Shown: positions 11,328 through 20,403 of the stretch, piece after piece | How positions within the stretch are numbered: the stretch's first letter is position 1 | Layout: each line of letters opens with the position of its first letter | DNA from: Odontesthes bonariensis | Lineage: Eukaryota > Chordata > Actinopteri > Atheriniformes > Atherinopsidae | Reading direction: 5' to 3' | NCBI RefSeq assembly: GCF_027942865.1 | Contig: NC_134514.1 | Location: 2,502,245 to 2,566,244 of the forward strand | DNA length: 64,000 nt | Position numbers and translations under genes: made by a program | Notes under the pieces: generated by a model | The model's database searches: none | The model's input: the letters and a program-made list of their open reading frames with translations, nothing else | Told to the model about the DNA's origin: nothing

Positions 11328-11361
11328 TGGATGGATTGATGGATGGATGGAGTTGTAATTG

Positions 11362-11800
11362 TCCTTGGTCATTAGGCTGACATAGTGAAAAGTGTCCGTC
11401 ATCCATGTCCTCTGGATGGCGCTGTGGCTCCACCGGAGAATTTCTATAAAAATCAAATAATCGTAATTCCTGGGATATTCCATGTAGAAGAACGGAAAAT
11501 GTCTTGAAAAAACCTGTGGATTTGTCCAGTAACGATTTTCACACTTTTAGTCCAAGAAAAGTGAAGTTTGTGGTCTATTTTCATTCTCTGGAAAATAGAG
11601 GATCGGCACATTCCTGGGATTGGGTGAGAAAAAGGGAGGTAGATGTGGCTGGTTTTTCTTATCAGGAGGTGTCAGCATACATAATTTATCATGCGTAGCT
11701 GGCGTGGGGGAGAGCAACTCAAACAATGAACCCCTGTTGGCCAGAATTCACATCTGGGTCCTTATCTCCTTTGAGCTAGTCCGTTAAAAGAGTCGTAAAA
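11362..11800. other. No gene recognised; right flank of Rex3
   Basis: Moderately AT-rich sequence continuing the pre-insertion locus after the Rex3 target duplication. No domain-bearing frame. Its right part may hold the 3' UTR of the antisense L1. Confidence 0.4.
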
Positions 11801-14138
11801 AGGGAATGTTTTTTGATGTCAAGAAAGGTTGGATCTTTATGTAAACATTCTCGTCCTCTCTTCCTGAGAGCACGCTACAGAGGTGTGGAAGATTTCCATC
11901 CTAAGAGAATCCTGCGCCGCGCAAGCAGTGAAGTAAAAGCAATGACATCAGACTGGGTTTTTGTAACTGTGTCTAGATCTAAAGGTATACCAAAAATTGC
12001 AGTAATGGGGTTTGGTTCGATGGGTATGTCCAATGCATCAGACAAGGTTTTAAACACTCCAGACCAATATGATTCAAGGGAGGGACAGGACCAAAAACTA
12101 TGTGTGAGATTGGCAGGAGAAAATGAACACCTGCTACAGCTTGCGTCTGCTCCTGGGTATACTTCAGCCAATCTGGCTTTACTATAATGTACCCTGTGAA
12201 GGACTTTAAACTGAATAAGAGATAGACGTGCACAGGATGATGAAGAATTAACTCTTTCAAGTGCACATTCCCAATGATCTCCCAGATCTACTCCCAACTC
12301 ATCTTCCCAACGACTTTTAATCTTAGTTAGGTTTTGGTCATCCAGAGACATAAGTCTGCCATATATAAGAGATATTATACCTCTCCTTGGTTTTAAGAGA
12401 GTTAGCTCTTCCCAAGCTCCCAATGTTGGTAATGTGGGGAAGGATGGAAAACTAGCCTTAAGGAAGTGTCGGATCTGGAGATATTGAAAAAACAGTTGTC
12501 TAGGTAGATTATGATGTGTCTGCAAATTTTCAAAACTGGCCATGGTCCCAGCCTTATAAAGATCATAAAAACAGTGGATATCTCTCCTCAACCACTCCAT
12601 AAATGACAAGCCGATGGTAGATGGGGGAAAAGGGTGTTTTTTATGAATGGGGCCCAAGACAGAGGCAGAAAGAAATTTGTAATGTGAACGAAACTGGTTC
12701 CAAATTTTTAGTGTAGAAAGAACTATAGGATTAGAGGTAAAGCGAGAAGGCCGCGATGTAGTGATGAGTAGATCAAAGCCCAGATACTGGACTGCCGACA
12801 TGATTGTTCCTCCAAAGCACACCAATTTGTGTCAGGGGAATGCAACCAATAAAGTATTTTCTGGATGTTTGCAGCCCAGTAGTAGTGAATAAAGCTGGGC
12901 AGTGATAGTCCACCTGTACTGCGTAGCCTTTGTAAAAGACTCATCTTAACTCTTGGTAATTTGCTACCCCATATAAATGAGGTCAAAGCTTGACCCAACT
13001 GTTTAAAAAAGGTCTTGGTAAGAAATAAAGGTAGACATTGGAAGACATATAAAAACTTTGGGAGAATGTTCATCTTTACTGTATTTATACGGCCTGCTAA
13101 AGTTAAAGGTAGGGCAGACCATCTTTTGAAGTCCTCTTTCATTCGATTAACTATTATTGTCAAATTTGACGACAGAGATGAGAAGGATTTGGTAATATTA
13201 ATTCCTAGATAGTTGAAACCTGAATTAGTAAGTTGAAAAGGAAAAGAGGATGTCAGACCAGGTGGTGATGTAGAATTCAAAAGGAAACACACACTTTTCT
13301 AAAAGTTTAGTTTATATCCAGAAAACCTTCCAAACTTTTCTAATAGGCACACAATTTTAGTTGCGCATGTCACTGGGTGACTGACATATAATAACAGATC
13401 ATCAGCGTACAATGAAACCCTGTGTTCTATTCCCCCTCTAGTTATACCCTGAAATTCTGTCGTAGTTCTTAAGGCTATGGCAAGTGGTTCGATCATTATG
13501 GAAAATAAAAGTGGGGAGAGGGGGCAACCTTGTCTTGTACCTCTACTCAAGGGGAAGAAATTTGATCTCAAGTCATTGGTTTGAACGCTTGCTTGTGGAT
13601 GTTTATACAAAAGCTTAATCCAGGAAATGAAGGTCTTGCCAAAGCCGAATTTATCCAAAGCTGCAAATAAATACAAAAATTCTACTCTATCAAAAGCTTT
13701 CTCGGCGTCTAGAGAAATAATAGCTTCAGACAGGTGAACGGGGGGCTTGGTATATGCTATATTAATAAGGCGGCGTATGTTTGAAAATGAATGACGGCCT
13801 CTAATAAAGCCAGTTTGATCCTCAGAGATCATTTTTGGAAGAAAATTTTCCATGCGTATGGCCAAGACTTTAGCTAATATTTTTGCATCTACATTCAGAA
13901 GAGATATCGGACGATATGAACCACAGTGAGTTGGATCCTTGTCTTTCTTGAGCAGAAGTGAAATGGACCCCTGAGAACATGTGGTGGGTAAGGAACGCCT
14001 CTCCAGTGATTCAGTAAAAACTGCCAAGAGAAGAGGGGCAAGCTGAACTTTAAACTTCTTATAAAACTCTACGGGGTATCCGTCCATGCCTGGAGTTTTT
14101 CTGTTCTGCATAGCCATTATGGCATCAGTAAATTCCTG
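11800..14138 (-). mobile_element. L1-clade LINE, 5'-truncated, reverse transcriptase to C-terminus
   Basis: The minus strand encodes an L1-type ORF2 from the start of the reverse transcriptase to the end. Motifs in order: EFTDAIMAMQNRKTPGMDGYP, YRPISLLNVDAKILAKVLA, DQTGFIRGRHSFSNIRRL, ISLDAEKAFDRVEF, GTRQGCPLSPLLFSIMIEP, the catalytic SLYADDLLLYV, then a C-terminal zinc-knuckle-like CSRC...HSFWSC near 12100. An in-frame stop lies at about 13299-13301 (after GYKLNF), and the phase changes near 12800-12825. The coding region ends at 11875; the 3' limit of the UTR is uncertain. The 5' continuation lies beyond the Harbinger insertion, at 15436-15600. Confidence 0.88.
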
Positions 14139-15435
14139 TGCCCTCATTTATCAAGCGTTCTTAGGAACAGATCTGTGCGTAAAGCGTGCGTGCGATCATT
14201 CCTGAGCAAAGTGTGGGATTTACGAACATGTACTTGAACTTAGAAATGTTCCTAAATCTACGCACAGCTTTGACCATGCTTACACACATTGCCTAGTGGT
14301 AGAATTACGAAACTGCAAATGGTGTTGATCGCTGCACAGGGGAATATTACAATGTTCATTCAATTGTTGCATTACAGTGTGTCTGACGGCATTTGGGTCC
14401 GTGTAGCCTATGCAATTCCAAAGCACGGTGCATTAGACCTACCTGGCGTTCATTGCATTTCATTCAGAGTGTAACAATAATTGTTTCACCAGAAGACCTG
14501 ACAATAATCAGCCTAGTTTAATTGATATGGGTATAAAAGGCACACGTAGGACATGCCATTCAGAACGCAACATGGCCCATCTTGCATTGCTTGAGGATCT
14601 GGAAAACCGTGCGCTACGGAGGGAGCGCGTGTTTAGGGAGCGTGCAGATTTATTGGCAGAAAGTAGTGAGTGGCTTCTAAGCAGGTTCAGATTTCCAAAA
14701 CATATATTGCTCGACCTCTGCTGTGAATTGGGGCCATTTCTCTAGCGAGAAACTAAGCGCACGCAAGCCATACCTGTGCATACAGGTGCTGTCCGATTCC
14801 TTTATTTTGCAGAACAGCTCCGTGGGCCTTCGTTTACAAGAAGGAGCTGTTGAAGATGGATGGCTTATTGGTGAGTGTTGCGCAGCATGTTTGCAACATT
14901 GGTTATATGTATGGTCAGTGTTCGAACTACGGGGGGACTCGGGGGATCCGAGACCCCCTGAAATTGACACGAGACCCCCCGAAAACATGATTTGGGAAAT
15001 GTTGGGGGGTCTCTAAAATATGGGCAAAATGTGATTTCCCGTAATGAGTTATGATTGCAGACGCGATGTGCGTGTGGAGCCTGTGTGCGTAATTGGCATA
15101 AAGCTGTGCTGTCCGCCGCGTATGATTCTGTATTGCTTCTCATGTGTCTCATGAGTCAAGCGCAAGCAAGCAAGTTCCGGTGGCTTTTAAAGGGAATGTT
15201 GGTGCCATATATGGTTACTTGGGGGCGTTCCATGATGCAAATTAGTCTGATCGTGCCCGCGCAAGGTGAACTGGCAGGTGTGGTATTTATCATTGCAGAT
15301 TACCTACCGGTGTGCATACGACCTGTCTAAGAACGTTTGATGAATGCTGATTTTTTTGTACTTGAGCACATTCTAAATTTCACTCATACGACAGGATTTA
15401 GAAGGGATTCTACGCACTAATGATGAATGAGGGCC
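14139..15435 (+). mobile_element. PIF/Harbinger transposon, internally deleted, nested in L1
   Basis: The ends read TGCCCTCATTTATCA (left) and, inverted, GGCCCTCATTCATCA (right). A 3-bp CTG duplication flanks them (14136-14138 and 15436-15438), the length Harbinger elements produce. Bases 14572-14745 encode a Harbinger-type transposase N-terminus: MAHLALLEDLENRALRRERV, DLLAESSEWLLSRFRFP, LLDLCCELGPFL. The catalytic DDE domain is absent. Removing the element and one CTG rejoins the L1 frame exactly (LERDLEVQ-EFTDAIM), which confirms the boundaries. A small GGGGG/CCCCC-rich stem at 14930-15012 may be a further tiny insertion. Confidence 0.85.
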
Positions 15436-15600
15436 CTGGACTTCCAAGTCCCGTTCAAGAATGGTTGCGTCACTATCACTAAATCGTTCAGAAAATCAGT
15501 CATAGGGAAGGTGTCAGTGGGGAAAGCTTTACACTCATAAAGCTTCCCTTGGCATAGCAAATGTGTTTGGCATAAACGGTATTCAGATTACAATTCTGCT
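15436..15600 (-). mobile_element. L1 continuation 5' of the Harbinger insertion
   Basis: The minus strand here encodes KLYECKAFPTDTFP and SDSDATILERDLEVQ, the part of L1 ORF2 just before the reverse transcriptase. It joins in phase to the L1 segment ending at 14138. The 5' limit is indistinct; the LINE is probably truncated around here. Confidence 0.7.
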
Positions 15601-15656
15601 GCCATAATGCTGGACAGGACAAGGGAAAAAAATAAATAAATAAGGAAATGAATAGG

Positions 15657-15873
15657 ACCATGTACAGGACTAATGTCACGTATCAAGCCAAGAAGAAGGA
15701 AATGAGTAAGAACATGTGCAGGACTAATGTCAGGTATCAGCCAAGAAGAAGGAAATGAGTAAGAACATGTGCAGGACTAATGTCAGGTATCAAGCCAAGA
15801 AGAAGGAAATGAGTAAGAACATGTGCAGGACTAATGTCAGGTATCAGCCAAGAAGAAGGAAATGAGTAAGAAC
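15657..15873. repeat. 53/54-bp tandem repeat, four copies
   Basis: GGACTAATGTCAGGTATCA recurs with offsets of 54, 53 and 54 bp. Copies differ by one A (TATCAAGCC versus TATCAGCC). The alternation of 54- and 53-bp units suggests duplication of a two-unit block. Confidence 0.9.
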
Positions 15874-15994
15874 ATCCATCCATCCATCCATTATCTATAC
15901 CGCTGAATCCGTCGGTCGGGTCGCGGGGGGGCTGGAGCCTATCCCAGCAGTCAATGGGCGAGAGGCGGGGTACACCCTGGACAGGCCGCCAGTC
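15874..15994 (-). mobile_element. Fish LINE-type 3' tail fragment
   Basis: Starts with CATCCATCCATCCATTATC and continues GGTCGCGGGGGGGCTGGAGCC, TATCCCAGCAGTCAATGGGC, TACACCCTGGACAGGCCGCC. This is a very abundant fish interspersed repeat with a CATC-type tail. I assign it to a LINE 3' end from general familiarity only. Confidence 0.6.
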
Positions 15995-16230
15995 AGCAAA
16001 TAAATAACGTTTAAGATGGGCATACACACATGTGGTCCATGTAAGACAGTAAATATCGTATTATAGACTGCTCTAAAATGAAAATGTCAGCCCAAATTAA
16101 AGTTAAAAAACAGTGCAAAATATAAGTTTATAGCTGACTTTAAAAATAAGCTTTAAGTAGAGACATACATTGTATAAACAGGCAGCAGTTTGAGTTCTTC
16201 ACAAAATTATTCATATATATGCATTATAAA

Positions 16231-16589
16231 GTTTGCATATGATATAAATGCCATAATCAGGAAGGTGTCATTGTATATATATGTGTTTATGTTCATATAA
16301 TTATGTATTTTTGCTCTTTCTGTAAGTCATGTGACTTCTCAGAAATTGTTCTGATCCTCCTTTGGGAGGAGTTGGTGGGCGGGTCTCTCACAGGTGATAT
16401 AAGTGTTGAAGTGCAGCATTCTCTCAGAGGCTGTGAGGTGGTTCTGCTGTAAGTAACAATCTTCTTTTGATTATATTTAGTTTCCTGCAGTGCTGGGTAT
16501 CTGTTTTGTGTAATCTGACCTCTGCTGATGCTCCTTATTTCTGTGTAAAGTTTGCATATGATATCAATGCCATAATCAGGAAGGTGTTA
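16231..16589 (+). repeat. Pair of ~41-bp direct repeats bracketing a promoter-like segment
   Basis: AGTTTGCATATGATATAAAT plus GCCATAATCAGGAAGGTGTC at 16231-16271 recurs at 16549-16589 with two or three differences. The 318-bp offset exactly brackets the promoter/first-exon-like segment. Confidence 0.85.
16325..16449 (+). promoter_or_regulatory. Putative Pol II promoter and non-coding first exon
   Basis: In order: a STAT/GAS-type TTCTCAGAA (16336-16344), a GGTGGGCGGG GC box (about 16374), a TATA-like GATATAAG (16396-16403), about 45 bp of probable exon, and a strong splice donor GTAAGT (16449-16454). The order and spacing suit a short TATA-type promoter. The likeliest owner is the GIMAP gene whose first coding exon is at 20404, but that link is inferred. 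Transcript data would decide it. Confidence 0.45.
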
Positions 16590-17350
16590 ATGAATGTCAT
16601 GTGTAATGTTTGAATCTCGGGTATATTCATGTTTCTGAAAGAAAGATTATAATTAAGATGATAGCATATATTATTCCTGGGCAAATTATTCCTGGACTGA
16701 TTCCATGGATCAGGAACAAAAACTGCTATAAAGGGCGCTGGTTCTGACAGGAGTTGTGCTCCTCTAGTTCATGTGTCCAATGGAATAGTTCATTTAAGTC
16801 AGCTGTTTAATTTAATGTGTGTAAAAGACTCCCCATGTTGTCCAAAGAACTGATCAAGGTAAGATCATGTGTATTGTTAATTTAGGAAACATGTAACAAA
16901 GATTTCTCATTTTAGTTTGAAATCGAATGAGAATCATACCAGAAAGAGATGCAATGTCCGTTTATATTTCCTCTTGGTCTAACTGGAATATTTCCCCCTC
17001 TTCTAAACAGAATTTTATGAGCATCTTTAACTCATTATTCAGCTTATATGAAAAAAATAATCTTTTCAGAGCACATTCAGCAGCATTGTTCTTTGAATGG
17101 AAATTTCCTTCCTGAAGTCAGTCCCTGAATGTAACGGAGACATAGCCTAACAATAGATATTATTATAGATATAATAGCCTTAAGGGTAAAAGCCCTGAGA
17201 CATGTTGCTGGTCCACCACAGTTCTGTCACTAAAAGACAACCGGACACACTCACAGTTTAATTTCAATTTAGAATCCCCATTTAATGAAGACCGTTCCCC
17301 TCCCCTTTAGAATTTTACATCAGTTGTTTGTTCACGAGTCAATAACAAGT
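16590..17350. other. No gene recognised
   Basis: AT-rich, apparently low-copy sequence with no domain-bearing frame and no repeats that I recognise. Confidence 0.4.
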
Positions 17351-17354
17351 TACA

Positions 17355-18415
17355 CTAGAAAGCTGCAAGCAGCTGTATGCGGGACCGAGGTGTGCGTACG
17401 TTGGATGTGCGCACATTGGGGCATGCGCTGGACGCCGTAGTCGATTAGCTCTGCCCACACGCACGATACCCTCTGCGTACGTACGAGCACATAATAACCC
17501 CAATGCGGAGGGGTTTTTGAAAATTTCTATGCTTTCAAATCACAAACGCCATATTAAGATTTTCACCGCCTAGCCACGCCCACACCGTTCAGAGTTTGGA
17601 AAGGTTTTTCAATGATTTTTTCCCCCCATGTCTTAAGAGCTACCTGGCCAAGTTTGAAAGTTTTTTCATGAAATATGTAGGACGAGTTCGATCAAATGCG
17701 AGGTGCGGAAAAAAAAAGCCGTTTCCAACCACCAGCAGATGGCGCTGTAGGTGGATGTCACTATTTTATGTGTGCGCATTCAGGCTGGGTCCAGCATTTA
17801 CCGTAAGAAGTTTGGGAAAGATTGGATAATGTATGTGAGAGTTATAAGGGACTACATTTTTTGTGGCGAGTGATGGCGAGTCATCAAACTTTGAGGCGTC
17901 GCCACGGCCACGCCCTTTAAGTTTTGAAAAAGTTTCTCCATGAAATTTTTCCCCCCATGTCTTAAGAGTAACCTGGCCAAGGTTGAAGTCTGTAGCATGA
18001 AATCTGTAGGACAAGTTCGATCTTAAGCAAGGCGTGGAATCGGTCAAAAATGGCACGAAAATGCACCTTCCATCCAAAATGGCCGCCTTCCTGTGGACGT
18101 GGCACATTGGCGGCAAGAGACATTTTTGTGCGTCTGGGCATGATGAATGAGTGTACCCAATTTTGTTGTACAACGCGAAAGTAACCCATTGCGGGGACCA
18201 TTTTTAAGCATCGTAGGGGGCGCTACAGAGTCAATGAGCGACTCCCAAAAATATAAAGTTTAGATTCTTTCATGTCGTCGACTGGCAGGTGGCGCTCGCA
18301 CAATTTCAAGAGTTTTCGCATACCTTTTGCAAAGAATAAGGCGGAAGACGGAATAATAATCCTTACAGATACAATAGGGTCCTTGCAGTTTCACTGCTCG
18401 GTCCCTAATAATGTT
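17355..18415. mobile_element. Degenerate non-coding interspersed repeat with internal duplication
   Basis: The left end has GCTGCAAGCAGC and GGGACCGAG. The right end has CTTGCAGTTTCACTGCTCGG followed by TCCCTAATAAT, a very common fish repeat terminus. GGGACCGAG is inverted between the ends. Two internal blocks (17568-17695 and 17893-18020) are diverged copies sharing CCCCCCATGTCTTAAGAG, ACCTGGCCAAG and GACAAGTTCGATC-like sequence, about 325 bp apart. No coding capacity; family not identified. Confidence 0.6.
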
Positions 18416-18920
18416 TTATGGCCCTATCCATTAGTGTGTTCTCGCCCTAACCAAGTGATATTTTCCTAAGCCAATCAGATTGTGACCACATTCCTTTCTA
18501 ATATGTTGTGTTTACATGTAACCGAGGCAACTAGTAAAATGAGAATGATGGCCATGTTGTATAAAGAAGTATTTTCACCTAACCATGATCAACTTATAGC
18601 CCTAAATAAGTAATATTACTGCCTAAATCCACCCAGGAAGTGACACAAGTGTTTTAGTTAATTGTTGTTGTGTTATTGACGGATCATATGTTGATTTTAA
18701 TCTTACGTCACACTTAAAAAGCCCATGGCTGAAAGTTCGGCTCTTAGCTACTACGTCAAAGCCCTTATTTCTTCCCTTCTTCCTTACGAGTGCTTGGTGG
18801 CCTCTTGAACAAAATACTTGAAAATGACGTCAGCGCTGATGTGGAAATACTCATGAGTCGTGCTTCCCTTCCTGACCTACAGAAAATGGATGGATGGGGT
18901 TTTTTCGCGCTTGGAGTGTT
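18416..18920. other. No gene recognised
   Basis: Contains a short GGATGGATGG tract near 18890, just before the piggyBac insertion; otherwise nothing distinctive. Confidence 0.4.
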
Positions 18921-18924
18921 TAAC

Positions 18925-20262
18925 TCATTGGCGCCTAAAGCACCTGCAAAAAAGGCTGCTCAATGCCTAAACCAGTTTTTTAGAAAAGGTCCCCAATGCC
19001 TGAGGGTTTTTTGAACTAAAAACAATTAATTGAAAACACCTAAGAACAATTCAATAGTCTCAGCCTCTGAAACACATAAAGACATTTTCTCAGAGGCGGT
19101 GCAGGGGGATATTGCACTGCCTGCATCCCATCAGTGTAGTCCCTGGGTGCTTGGTGTTCTCTTTGGCACACTCCCTGCAGGTCTTTCTCTTTTCAGTGAT
19201 CTTGGCCAGATCATGCCCAGCTGAAGCTGTAGATGTAGATGCAGGATCAGTGTTGTCTTAGAGATGTAGATATCTAAAAATATGAGTGAAGATTCAAAAT
19301 TCAATTTTTTTTCGCTGGCTGGATTGTATTACTTTTTTTTTTATCAATGTTGGACATTTGGTTCATGTAGTTTTGCTTTATGATTCAGGATAATACCCAA
19401 TGCTGCTATTTATTATACTACTATTACTATACTATAACTAATCATCATTACTATTATTATCATCATCATTATTATTATTATTATTATTAGTAGTAGTAGT
19501 AGTAGTAGGCACCACTTCAGCTACATTACTGGCCATGATAGAGACGTCATTGCAAAATAATAATATCAGCAATAATAATGAATGATAAAAAAACCCTGCA
19601 ATATATCTTGCATTGTGCAGTTATACTGTATACTTCAGTGACACGACTTCTAAAACATCATAGTTGTCATACTGCAGTAATTCGCACCGGGCTCTCTTTT
19701 TTTTGACATAACGCCACTCAAATAAGAATGAGAAGTCGTCAGAATGCAGCGCAAGAATAAATAATTACATCATGTCGAAACGATCTCGTGCCATCACTCG
19801 GGCGACATTTGTCTGATACAGCCACTTGCTCTGCCTCCAGTAATCCCGGCGAGTTGGTAGTTTGATTATTCCAAAAGTTAGGCAGAGACCGATGAAAGAT
19901 TTCATCTCCTGCTTTGACACGGGGCTCCACTTCGAGTTGGGTGGTGTGTGGCCGCGCGCCTGATCCGCATATAAGTTTGTCTGTGTCACCAACATATCCC
20001 AAACTTCATCAGTGAAAATATGCGAGAACACTAAAGGACTTGCATCTTCAGATATTGGCACCTTCAGCCCCGGTGTACGAGTAAACTTTTGTTGACGTCG
20101 GGGGCGAAATCCAGCGGACTGCCAGTCTACTTGAAAGCCAAAAAATTCCTCGTCCTCGTCCTCATCCTCTCCAAACAAATACCAATCATTGTGCATTACA
20201 TGCGTCTTGAAAATAATGATAAATGAACAATGTTGCGCTACGCAACATCTGGCGTCAATGGG
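18925..20262 (-). mobile_element. piggyBac-like transposon, internally deleted
   Basis: Flanked by TTAA at 18921-18924 and 20263-20266. Inverted ends read CTCATTGGCGCC (left) and CCCATTGACGCCA (right, inverted). The minus strand at 19765-20196 encodes the N-terminal part of a piggyBac/PGBD-type transposase: an acidic GEDEDEDEEFFGF head, TPGLKVPISEDASPLVF, FTDEVWDMLVTQTNLYA, and MKSFIGLCLTFGIIKLPTRR. The catalytic Asp region and the C-terminal Cys-rich finger are missing; the frame ends near RDRFDMM. About 840 bp towards the left end is non-coding. It is a remnant that needs a transposase from elsewhere. Confidence 0.88.
19444..19508 (+). repeat. ATT/ATC/AGT trinucleotide microsatellite
   Basis: Runs of ATT, ATC and AGT triplets, for example seven or more ATT units then seven AGT units. 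It lies inside the piggyBac remnant. Confidence 0.95.
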
Positions 20263-20403
20263 TTAAAAGAACAGTAGAGACCCAAATATGAACACAAAGA
20301 CCCGCAAAAAGTGAGTTTTGCATAATATGTCTCCTTTAATTCACAACTCAGGTCTGGAAGAACTAAATTTGGTCCGGGACGAAAAAAAAGTGGATTCTAA
20401 ATA

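Larger units (their letters stand above)
8058..11350 (+). mobile_element. Near full-length Rex3-type (RTE clade) LINE
   Basis: A 3.29-kb element flanked by an exact 11-bp target duplication, AGTTGTAATTG, at 8047-8057 and 11351-11361. The 5' end is GC-rich. The coding region has an AP-endonuclease then a reverse transcriptase. The 3' end is a very short UTR made of GATG repeats (about 11325-11350), the hallmark of Rex3. The perfect duplication and the long open frames indicate a recent insertion. Confidence 0.93.
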
